Shown one piece after another: positions 40,780 to 50,648 of a DNA stretch of 62,227 nt (position 1 is the first letter of the stretch; the number at the start of each line of letters is the position of its first letter). The stretch is from Caldilineaceae bacterium (GTDB lineage: Bacteria; Chloroflexota; Anaerolineae; Caldilineales; Caldilineaceae), in NCBI GenBank assembly GCA_022824685.1, contig JAJDZJ010000198.1, forward strand, positions 1-62,227. The letters run 5' to 3'. The notes under the pieces are model-generated. The model was given only the letters and a program-made list of their open reading frames with translations, was not told the DNA's origin and ran no database searches. The position numbers and the translations under genes were made by a program.

Positions 40780-42150
40780 TTAGAGCGAGGGCACCTTTTC
40801 CAAGCTCGCCCGGATCGCCTCTTCCGGATAGTCGAAATCCTCCAGCTTGTCGGCCAAATGCTGCTCGTAGGCAGCCAGGTCAAAATGGCCGTGCCCACAC
40901 ATGTTGAAGACGATCACCTTGCTCTCGCCGCTCTCCTTGCACGCCAGCGCCTCCTGCATCGCGCCCCAGATCGCATGGGCCGGCTCGGGCGCGGGCAGAA
41001 TCCCCTCCGCACGCGTAAAGGACAGCGCAGCCTCAAAAATCGCCCGCTGCTGAATGCTGACCGCCTCGATCAACCCCGCTTCATGCAGCGCGCTGACCTG
41101 TGCGCTCATCCCATGGTAGCGAAGGCCGCCCGCATGGATCGGCGCCGGCACAAAGTCATGCCCCAGCGTGTGCATCTTGATCAGCGGCGTCATCTGAGCC
41201 GTATCGCCAAAGTCATACGTATACGCGCCGCGTGTCAAACTCGGCGCAGCCGCCGGCTCGACAGCAACAACTCGCGTCTTCTTGCCGCCGCTGATATTCT
41301 CTTTCAAAAACGGAAACGCAAATCCTCCGAAGTTGCTGCCGCCCCCAGTGCATCCAACCAGAACGTCCGGCCAGTCCTCCCCGAAGACTTCCAACCCCCT
41401 GATCACCTCCTGGCCCACCACCGTCTGGTGCAGCAGCACATGATTCAGAACCGAACCAAGCGAGTACTTCGTATCCTCTCGCGTCGCTGCATCCTCAACC
41501 GCCTCCGAAATGGCAATGCCAAGGCTGCCCGTACTGTCCGGCTCCTCCGCCAGAATCTGGCGGCCGGCGTTCGTCTCCGAGCTCGGGCTGGCGACCACTT
41601 CCGCCCCCATGGTCTCCATCAGAACCTTCCTGTATGGCTTCTGCTCGTAGCTGACACGAACCATGTAGACCTTGCACGCCACCCCGAACACCCGGCACGC
41701 GAAACTGAGCGCGCTGCCCCACTGGCCCGCCCCCGTCTCCGTTGCCAGCCGCGCGACTCCCTCCTCCTTGTTGTAGAAAACCTGCGGCACAGCCGTGTTC
41801 GGCTTATGGCTGCCGGACGGGCTGACGCCCTCGTACTTGTAGTAGATGCGGGCCGGCGTATCCAAAGCCTTCTCCCATTCATGCGCCCGGAGCAGAGGCG
41901 TCGGCCTCCAAATGCGGTAAACATCCTGCACGGGCTCGGGAATCTCGAGATACCGCTCCGCGCTGACTTCCTGCATTATCAATGACATGGGAAAGAGCGG
42001 CGCCAAATCGTCCGGCCCAATCGGCTGCCCTGTACCCGGATGCAGGGGCGGCGGAAGCTCGACCCCGGCAGCGGGTAAATCGGCGTTGATGTTATACCAG
42101 TGGGTCGGCATCTCCGACTCATTCAATACCACCTTCTTCTGTCTTGCCAT
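40780..42150 (-). CDS. trpB: TrpB2-type tryptophan synthase beta-like protein
   Basis: PLP-dependent enzyme of 456 aa. Lys116 in SGSHKPNTA forms the Schiff base; [17 protein letters not shown] binds the phosphate; [15 protein letters not shown] and [11 protein letters not shown] are further blocks. It matches the longer TrpB2 class, which often functions without TrpA. Start 42150 is preferred (AAGGA six bases upstream); 42156 is equally good. No other trp genes are nearby, so the role may be indole salvage or another beta-replacement reaction. Confidence 0.9.
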   Translation of the reverse strand: MARQKKVVLNESEMPTHWYNINADLPAAGVELPPPLHPGTGQPIGPDDLAPLFPMSLIMQEVSAERYLEIPEPVQDVYRIWRPTPLLRAHEWEKALDTPARIYYKYEGVSPSGSHKPNTAVPQVFYNKEEGVARLATETGAGQWGSALSFACRVFGVACKVYMVRVSYEQKPYRKVLMETMGAEVVASPSSETNAGRQILAEEPDSTGSLGIAISEAVEDAATREDTKYSLGSVLNHVLLHQTVVGQEVIRGLEVFGEDWPDVLVGCTGGGSNFGGFAFPFLKENISGGKKTRVVAVEPAAAPSLTRGAYTYDFGDTAQMTPLIKMHTLGHDFVPAPIHAGGLRYHGMSAQVSALHEAGLIEAVSIQQRAIFEAALSFTRAEGILPAPEPAHAIWGAMQEALACKESGESKVIVFNMCGHGHFDLAAYEQHLADKLEDFDYPEEAIRASLEKVPSL

Positions 42151-42241
42151 CTCCATTCCTTCCTTTCGTGGAATTCGACCAGATTGAAGCCGATACTCCG
42201 CCGCAGGGCCTCTGCCTAACGCCGCGCTCGGCTTCTGGATC

Positions 42242-42273
42242 AAAAAGACCTGCCGCAATCGCAGCAGGCCTTT
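42242..42273 (-). terminator. Rho-independent terminator of trxA
   Basis: On the minus strand AAAGGCCTGC and GCAGGTCTTT form a stem with one imperfect pair, followed by TTTTT. It lies 25 bases beyond the thioredoxin stop. Confidence 0.8.
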
Positions 42274-42297
42274 GTGTCGTTCCAATTCAACTTTGCG

Positions 42298-42627
42298 TCA
42301 ATTCAGATGCGCCTGAATCTTTCCTAGCAGCTGTGCCTTCTGCTGAAACCCGACGATTGTCTCCACCTGCTGACCGTCCTTGAACAACATCAGCGTGGGA
42401 ATGCTCATCACACCGAAAGCCATCGCTGTGCTCTGATTCTCGTCCACGTCCAGCTTGCCGATCGTCAGCTTGCCGTCCAGCTCGGTGGCTATCTCCTCCA
42501 ACACCGGCGCAATCATCTTGCATGGACCGCACCATTCCGCCCAAAAATCAACCAGGACCGGCAACTCCGCCTGGATGACCTCATCCTCAAAATTCGCGTC
42601 CGTGACAACAACCGTGTTTTCGCCCAT
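42298..42627 (-). CDS. trxA: Thioredoxin
   Basis: A 109-aa thioredoxin. WCGPCK at 32-37 is the redox-active disulfide (Cys33, Cys36), and the cis-proline region [13 protein letters not shown] is intact, followed by the usual length. The ATG has AAGGAA upstream. The gene is monocistronic, with its own terminator. It could reduce metabolic enzymes and peptide methionine sulfoxide reductases. Confidence 0.96.
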   Translation of the reverse strand: MGENTVVVTDANFEDEVIQAELPVLVDFWAEWCGPCKMIAPVLEEIATELDGKLTIGKLDVDENQSTAMAFGVMSIPTLMLFKDGQQVETIVGFQQKAQLLGKIQAHLN

Positions 42628-42838
42628 TTCCTTGTCTCCTACTCCTGTATGCGAGCGTCAAAATGCAACGTTACCGCGACTCCGTCCTGTAGCTGCAAGA
42701 CACGTCAAATCCTATCAAATGATGACCGGGTTCGCTGTAAACGAACCTGCAAAATATACTACGTCCAAAGGAAGGCAAAAGTCAAAATACGGGCCCGTCC
42801 GATTCTTGCCGCCGGCAACGCCGCGCCCCTGCAACTGC

Positions 42839-43453
42839 TCACGCATCCTTCTGCCTCCGTCGTAGAAATGCGGCAAATTCCTCCCTGTCCAGGCTTCCGG
42901 ATTCCGGCTGTGAATCCGTTCGCGCCGGTTCAAGCGGAGCCAGATTCTCGCCAGCCTCTCCTCCATCCGCCGCAAGCCGGGCCGCAACGTGCGGGATCAC
43001 GTCCAGGATACTTTCCAGAAACATCGCCGTCAACCCCTCCCCACCCGGCAGATTGACGATCAACGTGCGTCCCCGGATGCCCGCAACCCCTCGATCCAAC
43101 AGCGCCGCCGGATTCGATGCCGCCGCCATGCTCCGCATCCGCTCCGGCAGCGAAGGCACCAGCCGCTCCAACACTTCCGCTGTGGCTTCCGGTACGATCT
43201 CCCCCGCCGACGGACCAGGCGCCGGAAACGTACCGCCCACCGTTAAGATCAAGTCCAACTCCTCTTCATCACTCCACTGCCGCAGCGTCTCCTCCACCTG
43301 GTAGCGAGGCGGCTCCCGATAGACGCGACGCGCCAGCGGGAGGAAACTGCCCCCTCCACCGCCCAGCAGCCTGGGCAGCGCCTCCAGAACTGCATCGGCC
43401 TCCTCCGAATCAGCTGGATCGGCGATGACAAGAAACCCGCACCGTATATGCAT
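42839..43453 (-). CDS. MogA/MoaB-like (MoCF) protein with altered motifs
   Basis: A 204-aa molybdopterin-binding-fold protein. LDLILTVGGTFPAPG corresponds to the VLTTGGTG..RD motif, but the fourth Gly and the RD are changed; VAGIRGRTLIVNLPGGEGLT aligns with the NLPGSPKAV motif but with GGEGLT. The residues used for molybdopterin adenylation are thus partly lost, which may mean another substrate or a regulatory role. Length is a little beyond MogA (about 170-190) with a polar C-tail. A distant AAGGAG (12 bases) precedes ATG 43453. msrP in this window would need the cofactor. Confidence 0.7.
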   Translation of the reverse strand: MHIRCGFLVIADPADSEEADAVLEALPRLLGGGGGSFLPLARRVYREPPRYQVEETLRQWSDEEELDLILTVGGTFPAPGPSAGEIVPEATAEVLERLVPSLPERMRSMAAASNPAALLDRGVAGIRGRTLIVNLPGGEGLTAMFLESILDVIPHVAARLAADGGEAGENLAPLEPARTDSQPESGSLDREEFAAFLRRRQKDA

Positions 43454-43669
43454 GAATGTCGGATTCTCCTTCCACGGCCTGGCGCCTGGCCTGCTGCCCA
43501 TCAGCCCGCTGTACTGCCGTGATTCCCGCCTGCACGATTCCATCTTCTGTGACCGGCGCCGCCCGGGCGCCAACCCCGCGCCTGCAACCGACAAAAGAGG
43601 TTGGTACAAGCAAAAAGCGATGGCATTGCCACCGCTCTTCTTCCTTCGTAAACTCGCGTCGAGCCTGTC

Positions 43670-44059
43670 TCAGCGCTTCGTGTACTGAGGAGCTTTTCGC
43701 GCCCGTTTCAAACCTGGCTTCATCCGCTCCTTCACGCGGGCATCGCGCGTGAGAAATCCTGCCGCCTTCAAAGTGGGCCGGAGATTCGGATCCGCCGCCA
43801 CGAGGGCCCGCGCCAACCCGTGCCGCGCCGCGTGGGCCTGGCCGCCTTCCCCGCCGCCATGGACCTTGATACTGATGTTGTAGCTGTTCTCAGTGCCGGT
43901 CAGGGTCAGCGGCTGTAGAATGACCATCTGGTCCAGCGCACGCCCAAAATATCCGTTCATCGGCAGGCTGTTTACGATGATCTCACCCTCTCCCTCATAC
44001 AGCCGAACGCGCGCCGTAGCGCTCTTGCGCCGTCCAACTGCTTCAATATACTCACTCAT
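43670..44059 (-). CDS. rpsI: 30S ribosomal protein S9
   Basis: A 129-aa protein of the small-subunit head. The C-terminal [12 protein letters not shown] is the conserved tail reaching the P-site tRNA, and [14 protein letters not shown] is the N-terminal signature. The start overlaps the rplM stop by eight bases, the usual rplM-rpsI pair. Confidence 0.97.
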   Translation of the reverse strand: MSEYIEAVGRRKSATARVRLYEGEGEIIVNSLPMNGYFGRALDQMVILQPLTLTGTENSYNISIKVHGGGEGGQAHAARHGLARALVAADPNLRPTLKAAGFLTRDARVKERMKPGLKRARKAPQYTKR

Positions 44060-44504
44060 ATCTTCTCTCCTGCAGTTCCAGCGCCTTCGGTTTCTGGGCC
44101 TCATGCGGATGATCCGGGCCTGCGTAGACTTTCAGCTTTTTCATCTGCGCGCGGCCCAGCTTGGTCTTGGGAACCATGCCCTTCACCGCTTCAAAAATCA
44201 CCTTTTGCGGCTGTCGCTCCAGCTGCTCGCGCATCGTCCGACTCTTCAAGCCGCCGGGATAGCGCGAATGCCGGTAATAGCGCTTATCATCCAGGCGATT
44301 CCCGGTCACGTGAAACTTTTCGCAGTTGACGACGATTACGAAATCTCCACAGTCCACGTGCGGCGTAAAACTCGGCTTGTGCTTGCCCCGCAACACCTGC
44401 GCTATCTCCGACGCCATCCGGCCAAGCGTCTTGTCCGTCGCATCCACCACCCACCATTCACGTCCGCTCTTCGCCTCGTCATAGCTTAGGCTCAGTGTCT
44501 TCAC
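44052..44504 (-). CDS. rplM: 50S ribosomal protein L13
   Basis: A 150-aa large-subunit protein. [16 protein letters not shown] and [19 protein letters not shown] are typical. The start codon is GTG with GGAG nine bases upstream. It is followed by rpsI and preceded by truA, 58 bases away. Confidence 0.97.
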   Translation of the reverse strand: MKTLSLSYDEAKSGREWWVVDATDKTLGRMASEIAQVLRGKHKPSFTPHVDCGDFVIVVNCEKFHVTGNRLDDKRYYRHSRYPGGLKSRTMREQLERQPQKVIFEAVKGMVPKTKLGRAQMKKLKVYAGPDHPHEAQKPKALELQERRYE

Positions 44505-44562
44505 GCTCTAATCTCCTCATTCACAACAACTGACATTCCATCCGCCGTCTACGCCTACCCAC

Positions 44563-45375
44563 TCAGTGCGCAGAAAACAGATCAGAAAACTCTGCATACC
44601 GTACCCGCTCCAGAACAAGCCCGTTGGGTGGGAGCGGCGGGGCGCTGCGGCCGCGGTCTCTTGCCTTCAACGCCGCCGCCAGTTCATCGGCCTGCCACGC
44701 ACCCAGCCCGACCGCCAGCAGCGAACCGGCCACATTACGCGCCATGCGGCGCAAAAAAGCATTGGCCGTCATCGTCAGAACCAGCCGCTCCGCAGGAAAC
44801 GGGTCCAACACCGGCAGCGACTCTTCTACGCGCTCCCAAAAGAGCGAGATGATCCGGCGAACGGTATTGTCTCCCTGCGGCGCCTGCCCAAACGTTGCGA
44901 AATCGTGCGTCCCAATCAACTGCCGGGCCGCCCCGTTCATGGCTTCCACATCCGGGCGCCTCGGCGACATCATCGCAAACCGGTCAGCCAGAGGAAATCG
45001 TCTCTCGCCTTCTCCACCGCACGCCGGCGTCCATATCGTATAGCGATACGTACGCTCCGCGGCGCTGAAACGCGGGTGAAAACCGGGCGGCGCTTCCGTC
45101 AATCGGCGAACCAGTATCGAAGCCGGCAACCGCTGATTCCAGGCTCGCCGCAGCGCTGTCAGCGAATGGCGCCACGGCGCCTCAACCGCAATGACCTGCC
45201 CCCTGGCGTGAACCCCGGTGTCCGTCCTTCCTGCGCCGCTGACCCGGCAAAAAGCCCCGGTCAAATCCGCCAGCGTCTCTTCCAACGCGCCCTGGACAGT
45301 CGGCTCCTGCCTCTGCACCTGAAAGCCGCAAAAATCTGTCCCGTCATACGCGATCAGACCGGCGACCCTGCGCAT
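44563..45375 (-). CDS. truA: tRNA pseudouridine(38-40) synthase
   Basis: A 270-aa modification enzyme for the anticodon stem-loop. The catalytic Asp52 is in GRTDTGVHARGQV; RFSAAERTYRYTIW and FLRRMARNVAGSLLAVG match the family. Its place between rplQ and rplM is standard in Firmicutes-like and Chloroflexota gene order. Confidence 0.95.
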   Translation of the reverse strand: MRRVAGLIAYDGTDFCGFQVQRQEPTVQGALEETLADLTGAFCRVSGAGRTDTGVHARGQVIAVEAPWRHSLTALRRAWNQRLPASILVRRLTEAPPGFHPRFSAAERTYRYTIWTPACGGEGERRFPLADRFAMMSPRRPDVEAMNGAARQLIGTHDFATFGQAPQGDNTVRRIISLFWERVEESLPVLDPFPAERLVLTMTANAFLRRMARNVAGSLLAVGLGAWQADELAAALKARDRGRSAPPLPPNGLVLERVRYAEFSDLFSAH

Positions 45376-45475
45376 CCACGCCCCTCACCAGTGTGGCAAT
45401 CGCCGCCGCGAACCAGATTTCAATCTTGCCGCTACACTTCCCTCATTGCCCATTTCCGGGCGGCAAGATGCCTGC

Positions 45476-45862
45476 TTACTCGCTACTGCCGTCCGCCACC
45501 AACTCGATGACAGCCATGTCGGCTGCATCGCCAAAGCGTTTGCCCACCTTTACGATCCGGGTGTAGCCGCCGTTCCGTTCCTCATAGCGGGGGGCCAGCT
45601 CGTCAAAAACCTTCTTCGCAACCGCCTTGTCATTGAGGTACGCCACAACCTGCCGCTGCGCATGCACCCGGTCGACCTTGCCGGCAAGACCGTGCTTTGC
45701 CTTGGTAATCAACTTCTCGGCATCGCCCCGCATGGCGCGTGCCTTGGCCTGCGTCGTGGTTATCCGTTCGTGAATGTACAGCTCTCGAATTAAACTGCGA
45801 AACAGGGCCTTGCGCTGCGCCGCATTGCGGCTCAACTTTCGCCCCGCGATCTGGTGTCGCAT
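45476..45862 (-). CDS. rplQ: 50S ribosomal protein L17
   Basis: A 128-aa protein. MRHQIAGRKLSRNAAQRKAL is the invariant start; ITTTQAKARAMRGDAEKLIT follows. ATG 45862 lies four bases past the rpoA stop. Its C-terminus (VIELVADGSSE) is short and acidic. Confidence 0.96.
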   Translation of the reverse strand: MRHQIAGRKLSRNAAQRKALFRSLIRELYIHERITTTQAKARAMRGDAEKLITKAKHGLAGKVDRVHAQRQVVAYLNDKAVAKKVFDELAPRYEERNGGYTRIVKVGKRFGDAADMAVIELVADGSSE

Positions 45863-45866
45863 CGTC

Positions 45867-46925
45867 CTATTCCTCCGGTAGCGGCGAAAGACTCGCTTCG
45901 TCGACGATTTCAATTGCCTCTGCCGCTTCGGCCAATATCTCCTCGCCTTCCGTACCGTTCCCTCCACCCAGATAAGCGCTGAGATCGACGCCTATCACAT
46001 TCATGTAACCCTTCTCGCTCAACTTCTCGACCAACTCATCCAGCGACTTCTTGCCAAAGTTGCGAATGGCCAGCATCTCGTCCTCGCCCTTCTCCATCCG
46101 CTTCAGGATCTCTCCAACCTTCGTGATGCCGGCGCGCTTCAGACAGTTGTATGCCCGCACCGTCAACTCCAACTCCTCGATCGGCGCCTCGGCGACACGG
46201 CTCGGAATGCTCTCCTCCTCCTCCTCCGGCATCTCGATAATCGTCGTCCGATCCCCGACAAACAGGCTCAAATGCTGGACAAGGATGTCCGCGGCCTGAC
46301 GCATCGAATCCTCAGGCGAAATCGTGCCGTCGGTCCACACCTCCAGATTCAGCCTGTCATAGTCGGTCTGCTGCCCAATGCGGGTCCGTTCCACCCGGTA
46401 GGACGCCTTCTTCACCGGACTGAAGATGGCATCCACAGGGATCTCTCCCAGCGGCAACTGCACCCGCTCCTCAGCCGGACTGTAGCCCCGACCCTGCTCC
46501 ACCACCATCTCAATGTCAAGGTCCACATCATTCGAGTCGGCAAACAAAAGATACAGATCCGGGTTGACAATCTCTATCTCGGGCGGGCAGTTCAAATCCC
46601 CCGCCGTGACCGGACCTTCATGGTATACCTCAACCGAAACGCGCACAGGTTCCGGGCTCTCGCTCCGAAATCTGATCTGTTTCACATTCAATATCAGGCG
46701 AGTGGCATCCTCCAGCACGTTGTCTATCGTGGAAAACTCATGATGCACACCACTTACCGAAATCGACGTAACCGCCGCGCCCGGCAAACTCGACAACAAG
46801 ACCCGGCGCAACGAGTTCCCAAGCGTAATCCCATATCCGCTTTCCAGCGGGCTGATGACAAAATGACCATAGTTCTGAGAACTGGCCTCTACTTCTATCT
46901 TCGGCAAAACTAGATTGTTAAGCAA
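45867..46925 (-). CDS. rpoA: DNA-directed RNA polymerase alpha subunit
   Basis: A 352-aa protein with alpha-NTD (PLESGYGITLGNSLRRVLLS, assembly) and alpha-CTD (LELTVRAYNCLKRAGITKVG, promoter UP-element and activator contact), joined by an acidic linker. An acidic C-terminal tail extends beyond the usual end by about 20 residues. The start is TTG at 46925, with GGGAGGGG upstream; no ATG lies before the homology, so TTG is real. Confidence 0.95.
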   Translation of the reverse strand: MLNNLVLPKIEVEASSQNYGHFVISPLESGYGITLGNSLRRVLLSSLPGAAVTSISVSGVHHEFSTIDNVLEDATRLILNVKQIRFRSESPEPVRVSVEVYHEGPVTAGDLNCPPEIEIVNPDLYLLFADSNDVDLDIEMVVEQGRGYSPAEERVQLPLGEIPVDAIFSPVKKASYRVERTRIGQQTDYDRLNLEVWTDGTISPEDSMRQAADILVQHLSLFVGDRTTIIEMPEEEEESIPSRVAEAPIEELELTVRAYNCLKRAGITKVGEILKRMEKGEDEMLAIRNFGKKSLDELVEKLSEKGYMNVIGVDLSAYLGGGNGTEGEEILAEAAEAIEIVDEASLSPLPEE

Positions 46926-47049
46926 CGGCTACCCCTCCCGGCTGTAATGCAGTGTCTACCAAACATCGTGTGGCGACAGACAATCGTCGCAGCCCTACCA
47001 AGTACCCGTCTACCCGACCTGGCAAGGCAACGAACCTGTACCGTGTCAG

Positions 47050-47685
47050 CTAACGACTGTAGTACTCAACGATCAACTGTTCATTAAGGAGAACGCCGAT
47101 CTCATCCCGTTCCGGCGCCGAAGTCACCGTCCCGCTGAGATTGGACGCATCCAGACTAAGCCACGTAGGGGGGGACGCACTGCCGAGAATCTGGGCTCGT
47201 TCACGAAAATAGGTTTTGCCTCGACTCGTTTCCCGAACGGAAATCTGGTCGTTCGGCGACACCAGATAGGATGGTATATCCGTCTTGCGCTCGTTTACCG
47301 CAAAATGGCCGTGACGCACCAACTGTCGCGCCTGCGCCCGGCTATCAGCAAATCCCAACCGGTACACAACATTGTCCAGCCTGCTTTCCAGCAACTCCAG
47401 TAACGTGCCTCCGGTCAGCCCCTTGCGCCGCGATGCCTCCTTGAAATAGCGCCGGAACTGCCGTTCCATTACCCCATACATGCGACGCGCCTTCTGCTTC
47501 TCGCGCAACTGTATGCCGAAATCCGAAACACGCCGCCGCATCACATTGCGCCGCCCTGCCTCGCCCGGTGGAAATGGACGCCGATCAACCGCACACTTGG
47601 GGCTGACACAGCGTTCGCCTTTCAAAAATAACTTCTGCCCTTCTCGTCGACAGAGCTTGCAAACCGCATCTGTGTATCGTGCCAT
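47050..47685 (-). CDS. rpsD: 30S ribosomal protein S4, zinc-binding type
   Basis: A 211-aa assembly protein. Cys9, Cys12, Cys26 and Cys31 form the zinc motif of the C+ form; the S4 domain is at about 100-165 ([20 protein letters not shown]). ATG 47685 has GGGAGGAAAG upstream. It lies between rpsK and rpoA with gaps of about 300 and 124 bases. Confidence 0.96.
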   Translation of the reverse strand: MARYTDAVCKLCRREGQKLFLKGERCVSPKCAVDRRPFPPGEAGRRNVMRRRVSDFGIQLREKQKARRMYGVMERQFRRYFKEASRRKGLTGGTLLELLESRLDNVVYRLGFADSRAQARQLVRHGHFAVNERKTDIPSYLVSPNDQISVRETSRGKTYFRERAQILGSASPPTWLSLDASNLSGTVTSAPERDEIGVLLNEQLIVEYYSR

Positions 47686-47989
47686 CTTTCCTCCCAGTCG
47701 CCTATCGCCCGCAACCTTCTGCCCCATTCAAGGCCGCGCCGTAGCTCGTTATCCCTATGCCTCCGCCGAAACGGCCAGAGGGCAATCGCATCCCCTCATT
47801 CGCGCGGCCCGCATCTTCTCCACCAGGCGAACCGCCGCATATGTCTTCGATCACCCCCGCGGCATTCCGCGGCTATGCAAAACAAGCGGCATCGCGCAAA
47901 CACGATGCCTCTCTCTTTCCGGCAGGTCAATCCCTTTGTCGCGCAACCCCCTCAAACCGAGACTTCCGAGGCAACGCGTCTTCTGTCCC
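47686..47989. other. Gap between rpsK and rpsD
   Basis: About 304 bases without a gene. I see no promoter, repeat or structured RNA I can support; it is unusually wide for this cluster and may hold an S4 control leader. Confidence 0.4.
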
Positions 47990-48394
47990 CTAAACTCTTC
48001 GCTTGCTCGGCGGCCGTACACCGTTGTGTGGGATCGGTGTAATATCCGCGATCGATTTAACCGTCAAGCCAGCCGGGTTCAATGCCCTCAACGCGCTCTC
48101 GCGGCCCGGGCCCGGCCCCTTGATAAATACCTCCACTTCTCGCATGTTAAACTCACTCACAGCTTGGCGAGCCGCCGCCGAAGCCGCAAGCTGGGCCGCA
48201 AACGGCGTACTCTTGCGGCTCCCCTTGAACCCGGCTGTGCCCGAACTCGCCCAACACAGGACTGCCCCCTGGGGATCCGTTACCGTGATAATCGTATTGT
48301 TAAATGTAGCGCGGACATGAATCTGCCCGCTCGGTACGTGCTTCCGCTCCCCCCGGCCCGATCGACCGCCCCGCCGACGTTGTGTTCGAGGCAT
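47990..48394 (-). CDS. rpsK: 30S ribosomal protein S11
   Basis: A 134-aa platform protein. [20 protein letters not shown] and [18 protein letters not shown] are diagnostic. The gene lies downstream of rpsM, 57 bases away. Confidence 0.97.
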   Translation of the reverse strand: MPRTQRRRGGRSGRGERKHVPSGQIHVRATFNNTIITVTDPQGAVLCWASSGTAGFKGSRKSTPFAAQLAASAAARQAVSEFNMREVEVFIKGPGPGRESALRALNPAGLTVKSIADITPIPHNGVRPPSKRRV

Positions 48395-48451
48395 CGTTTC
48401 TCCTTAACCTGGTGCGCCTGCTTGTAGACCGTTCAATTCGCCCATCAGCCG

Positions 48452-48829
48452 CTACTTGCGCGCCTGCTTCTTGCCGGCGACCGTCTTCTTTACCCCCCGC
48501 CGCGTGCGAGCATTCGTGCGCGTCCGCTGCCCGCGGCTCGGTAAATTGCGGCGATGGCGCAGTCCGCGATAGCTGCCTATCTCCATCAGGCGCTTGATGT
48601 TCATGTTTACTTCGCGCCGCAAATCGCCTTCCACTCTGCAGTTGCGCTCAATGTAGTCACGCAAGGCCACCAACTCATTCGTGTCCAAGTCTTTGACCCG
48701 CTTGTCCACGTCAATTCCGGTCGCCTCCAAAATCTCCTCACTGACCGACCGGCCGATCCCATAGATGTAGGTAAGTGCGATGACAACCCGCTTGTCTCGA
48801 GGAATGTCCACGCCCGCGATACGTGCCAT
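48452..48829 (-). CDS. rpsM: 30S ribosomal protein S13
   Basis: A 125-aa head protein. [34 protein letters not shown] and [20 protein letters not shown] are typical, ending in a lysine-rich tail that touches tRNA. It follows rpmJ at 22 bases. Confidence 0.97.
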   Translation of the reverse strand: MARIAGVDIPRDKRVVIALTYIYGIGRSVSEEILEATGIDVDKRVKDLDTNELVALRDYIERNCRVEGDLRREVNMNIKRLMEIGSYRGLRHRRNLPSRGQRTRTNARTRRGVKKTVAGKKQARK

Positions 48830-48851
48830 GGCTTTTTGCCCCCTTGGGTTC

Positions 48852-48965
48852 TTATCCCTGTCGCTGTTTGTGTTTCGGGTTCTGACAAATCACGTACACA
48901 ACGCCTCGCCGGCGTACTACCGTACACTTTTCACACATCTTCTTGACCGATGGCCGCACTTTCAT
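48852..48965 (-). CDS. rpmJ: 50S ribosomal protein L36
   Basis: A 37-aa protein. It begins [14 protein letters not shown] and contains the zinc motif C-x2-C ... C ... H ([23 protein letters not shown]). GAAGG lies directly upstream. The gene lies 54 bases past the map stop, where infA would normally come first. Confidence 0.95.
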   Translation of the reverse strand: MKVRPSVKKMCEKCTVVRRRGVVYVICQNPKHKQRQG

Positions 48966-49019
48966 CCTTCACCCCTTCTATACATAGACGTAACGCAATT
49001 CCACAAGTGTATCACAAGG

Positions 49020-49868
49020 CTATAGGCGCGTCAAGATCTCCGGCCCTCTGTTTGTTACCGCTACCGTATGCTCAAAGTGAGCGCTCAGGCTATGATCCTC
49101 GCTGATTACCGTCCACTTGTCGCGCAATGTTTCGGTCCGCCACGTGCCCATCTGAACCATCGGCTCAATCGCAATCACCAGCCCCGGACGCAATCCTACC
49201 CTTCCGTCAGTGTCGTCCGATACATAGTTCAAGACCTGCGGCCCCTCGTGCATCGCCCGACCCACACCGTGGCCGGTGTATTCCCGCACGACGTGAAATC
49301 CGCTCGGCTCGACGCTCCCTTGCACGGCCGCGCTGATATCCAGCACGCGATTGCCCGCACGTGTCGCTTCGATTCCGGCGTAAAGGCTCTCCTCCGTTAC
49401 CTGCAACAAGCGCGCAGCCGCCGGCTCGATCGCGCCCACAGGATACGTCCAGCCGCTGTCCCCCACAAAGCCGCGGTAAAACACGCCGACATCGATGCTG
49501 ACAATGTCACCCTCCCGCAGCACTCGCGCCCTGTCCGGGATGCCATGCACCAACTCTTCATTGATGCTCGTGCATATATTCGCCGGATAGCCGCGGTATC
49601 CAAGAAAACTGGACTTCGCATTGTGGCTGTGAATGATCGACGAAGCCAGCTCGTCCAACTCCCACGTGCTGACACCCGGCCTGACAGCCTCTCGAAACGC
49701 CTGATGCACCCTGGCTACAATGCGGCCCGCCTCCCGCATAATCTGTATCTCTCGCGGGCTCTTGTATACCGGCGCAGGACGCTCCTGCTCCTGTCTTCCC
49801 CGAAGACGCCGCTGCCCGTTTCGATGCAGCCGCCGGCGCAGTCTGGTCATCATACTCTCGTCGTTCAT
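49020..49868 (-). CDS. map: Methionine aminopeptidase type I
   Basis: Removes the initiator Met; 282 aa. Metal ligands are in SIDVGVFYRGFVGDSGWT (two Asp), YTGHGVG (His), IEPMV (Glu) and FEHTVAVT (Glu). An Arg/Gln-rich extension of about 30 residues precedes the core PVYKSPREIQIMREAG, which starts most family members, so a start near 49850 is possible. Confidence 0.93.
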   Translation of the reverse strand: MNDESMMTRLRRRLHRNGQRRLRGRQEQERPAPVYKSPREIQIMREAGRIVARVHQAFREAVRPGVSTWELDELASSIIHSHNAKSSFLGYRGYPANICTSINEELVHGIPDRARVLREGDIVSIDVGVFYRGFVGDSGWTYPVGAIEPAAARLLQVTEESLYAGIEATRAGNRVLDISAAVQGSVEPSGFHVVREYTGHGVGRAMHEGPQVLNYVSDDTDGRVGLRPGLVIAIEPMVQMGTWRTETLRDKWTVISEDHSLSAHFEHTVAVTNRGPEILTRL

Positions 49869-49907
49869 CTCGCACCCGCCGCCAACGACTCCCGCGCCGC
49901 GCACTGA

Positions 49908-50594
49908 TCAGACACGGACCGAACACCCCGCCGCCTCGATATTCCGGGCTGCCAGCTGCCCCAGCAGCTGCTCCTGTATCTCCTGGATCGATCCCGCGCC
50001 GTCTACCTCTACCAACAGTCCCTTCGCGAAATAATACCCAATCAGCGGCGATGTCTGCTTGTAATAGATAAATAAACGGTTTTGGACCGTCTCCGGTTTG
50101 TCATCATTGCGCAGGTAAAGCTCGCCTCCGCAGCTGTCGCACCTTTCGCCCCGAGGAGGATTGAACGTCGTGTGGTAGACCCTGTCGCACCGGCGGCACA
50201 GCCGCCGGCCGGTGATCCGCATCGTAACAACATCGTCGTCCAACTGGATCATCGGCACAATGTCGACACCGCCATGGCGCGCAGTCATCTCGTCCAGCGC
50301 CTGGGCCTGAACCAGATTGCGCGGAAAGCCATCCAGAATCGCGCCCTGGGCCGCATCCTCCTGCTCCAAACGCGCCTCCACCATCCGAATCGTCACCTCA
50401 TCGGGAACCAATTCGCCTTTGTCGTAATAGCTCTGCGCCAGCTTCCCGAGCTCCGTCTGGTTCTTCAAGTTGTACCGGAAAATCTCTCCCGTCGACACCT
50501 GGGGGAGGCCCAATTTCTCCTGCAACAACTGCGCCTGTGTTCCCTTGCCCGCGCCAGGCGCCCCCAATAGAACCAGATACTTTCGGTCGCTCAT
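49908..50594 (-). CDS. adk: Adenylate kinase, zinc-LID type
   Basis: ATP + AMP to 2 ADP; 228 aa. P-loop GAPGAGKGT; DGFPRNLVQAQAL is the AMP-site motif. The LID has CRRC and CDSC, the zinc-binding four-cysteine form. ATG 50594 has AAGG upstream; the longer frame adds unrelated residues. The gene sits between secY and map as usual. Confidence 0.96.
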   Translation of the reverse strand: MSDRKYLVLLGAPGAGKGTQAQLLQEKLGLPQVSTGEIFRYNLKNQTELGKLAQSYYDKGELVPDEVTIRMVEARLEQEDAAQGAILDGFPRNLVQAQALDEMTARHGGVDIVPMIQLDDDVVTMRITGRRLCRRCDRVYHTTFNPPRGERCDSCGGELYLRNDDKPETVQNRLFIYYKQTSPLIGYYFAKGLLVEVDGAGSIQEIQEQLLGQLAARNIEAAGCSVRV

Positions 50595-50648
50595 CAGCAC
50601 CCTTTCCTCGCGCTGTGAAGCCTGCGAGCCAATCAACGCAGCAGCCGG

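Noticed and set aside
42728-42747. LexA-type box GGTTCG-N7-CGAACC upstream of trxA
   Set aside because: The inverted repeat is short and does not match a LexA box I can name; the position relative to a promoter is unclear.
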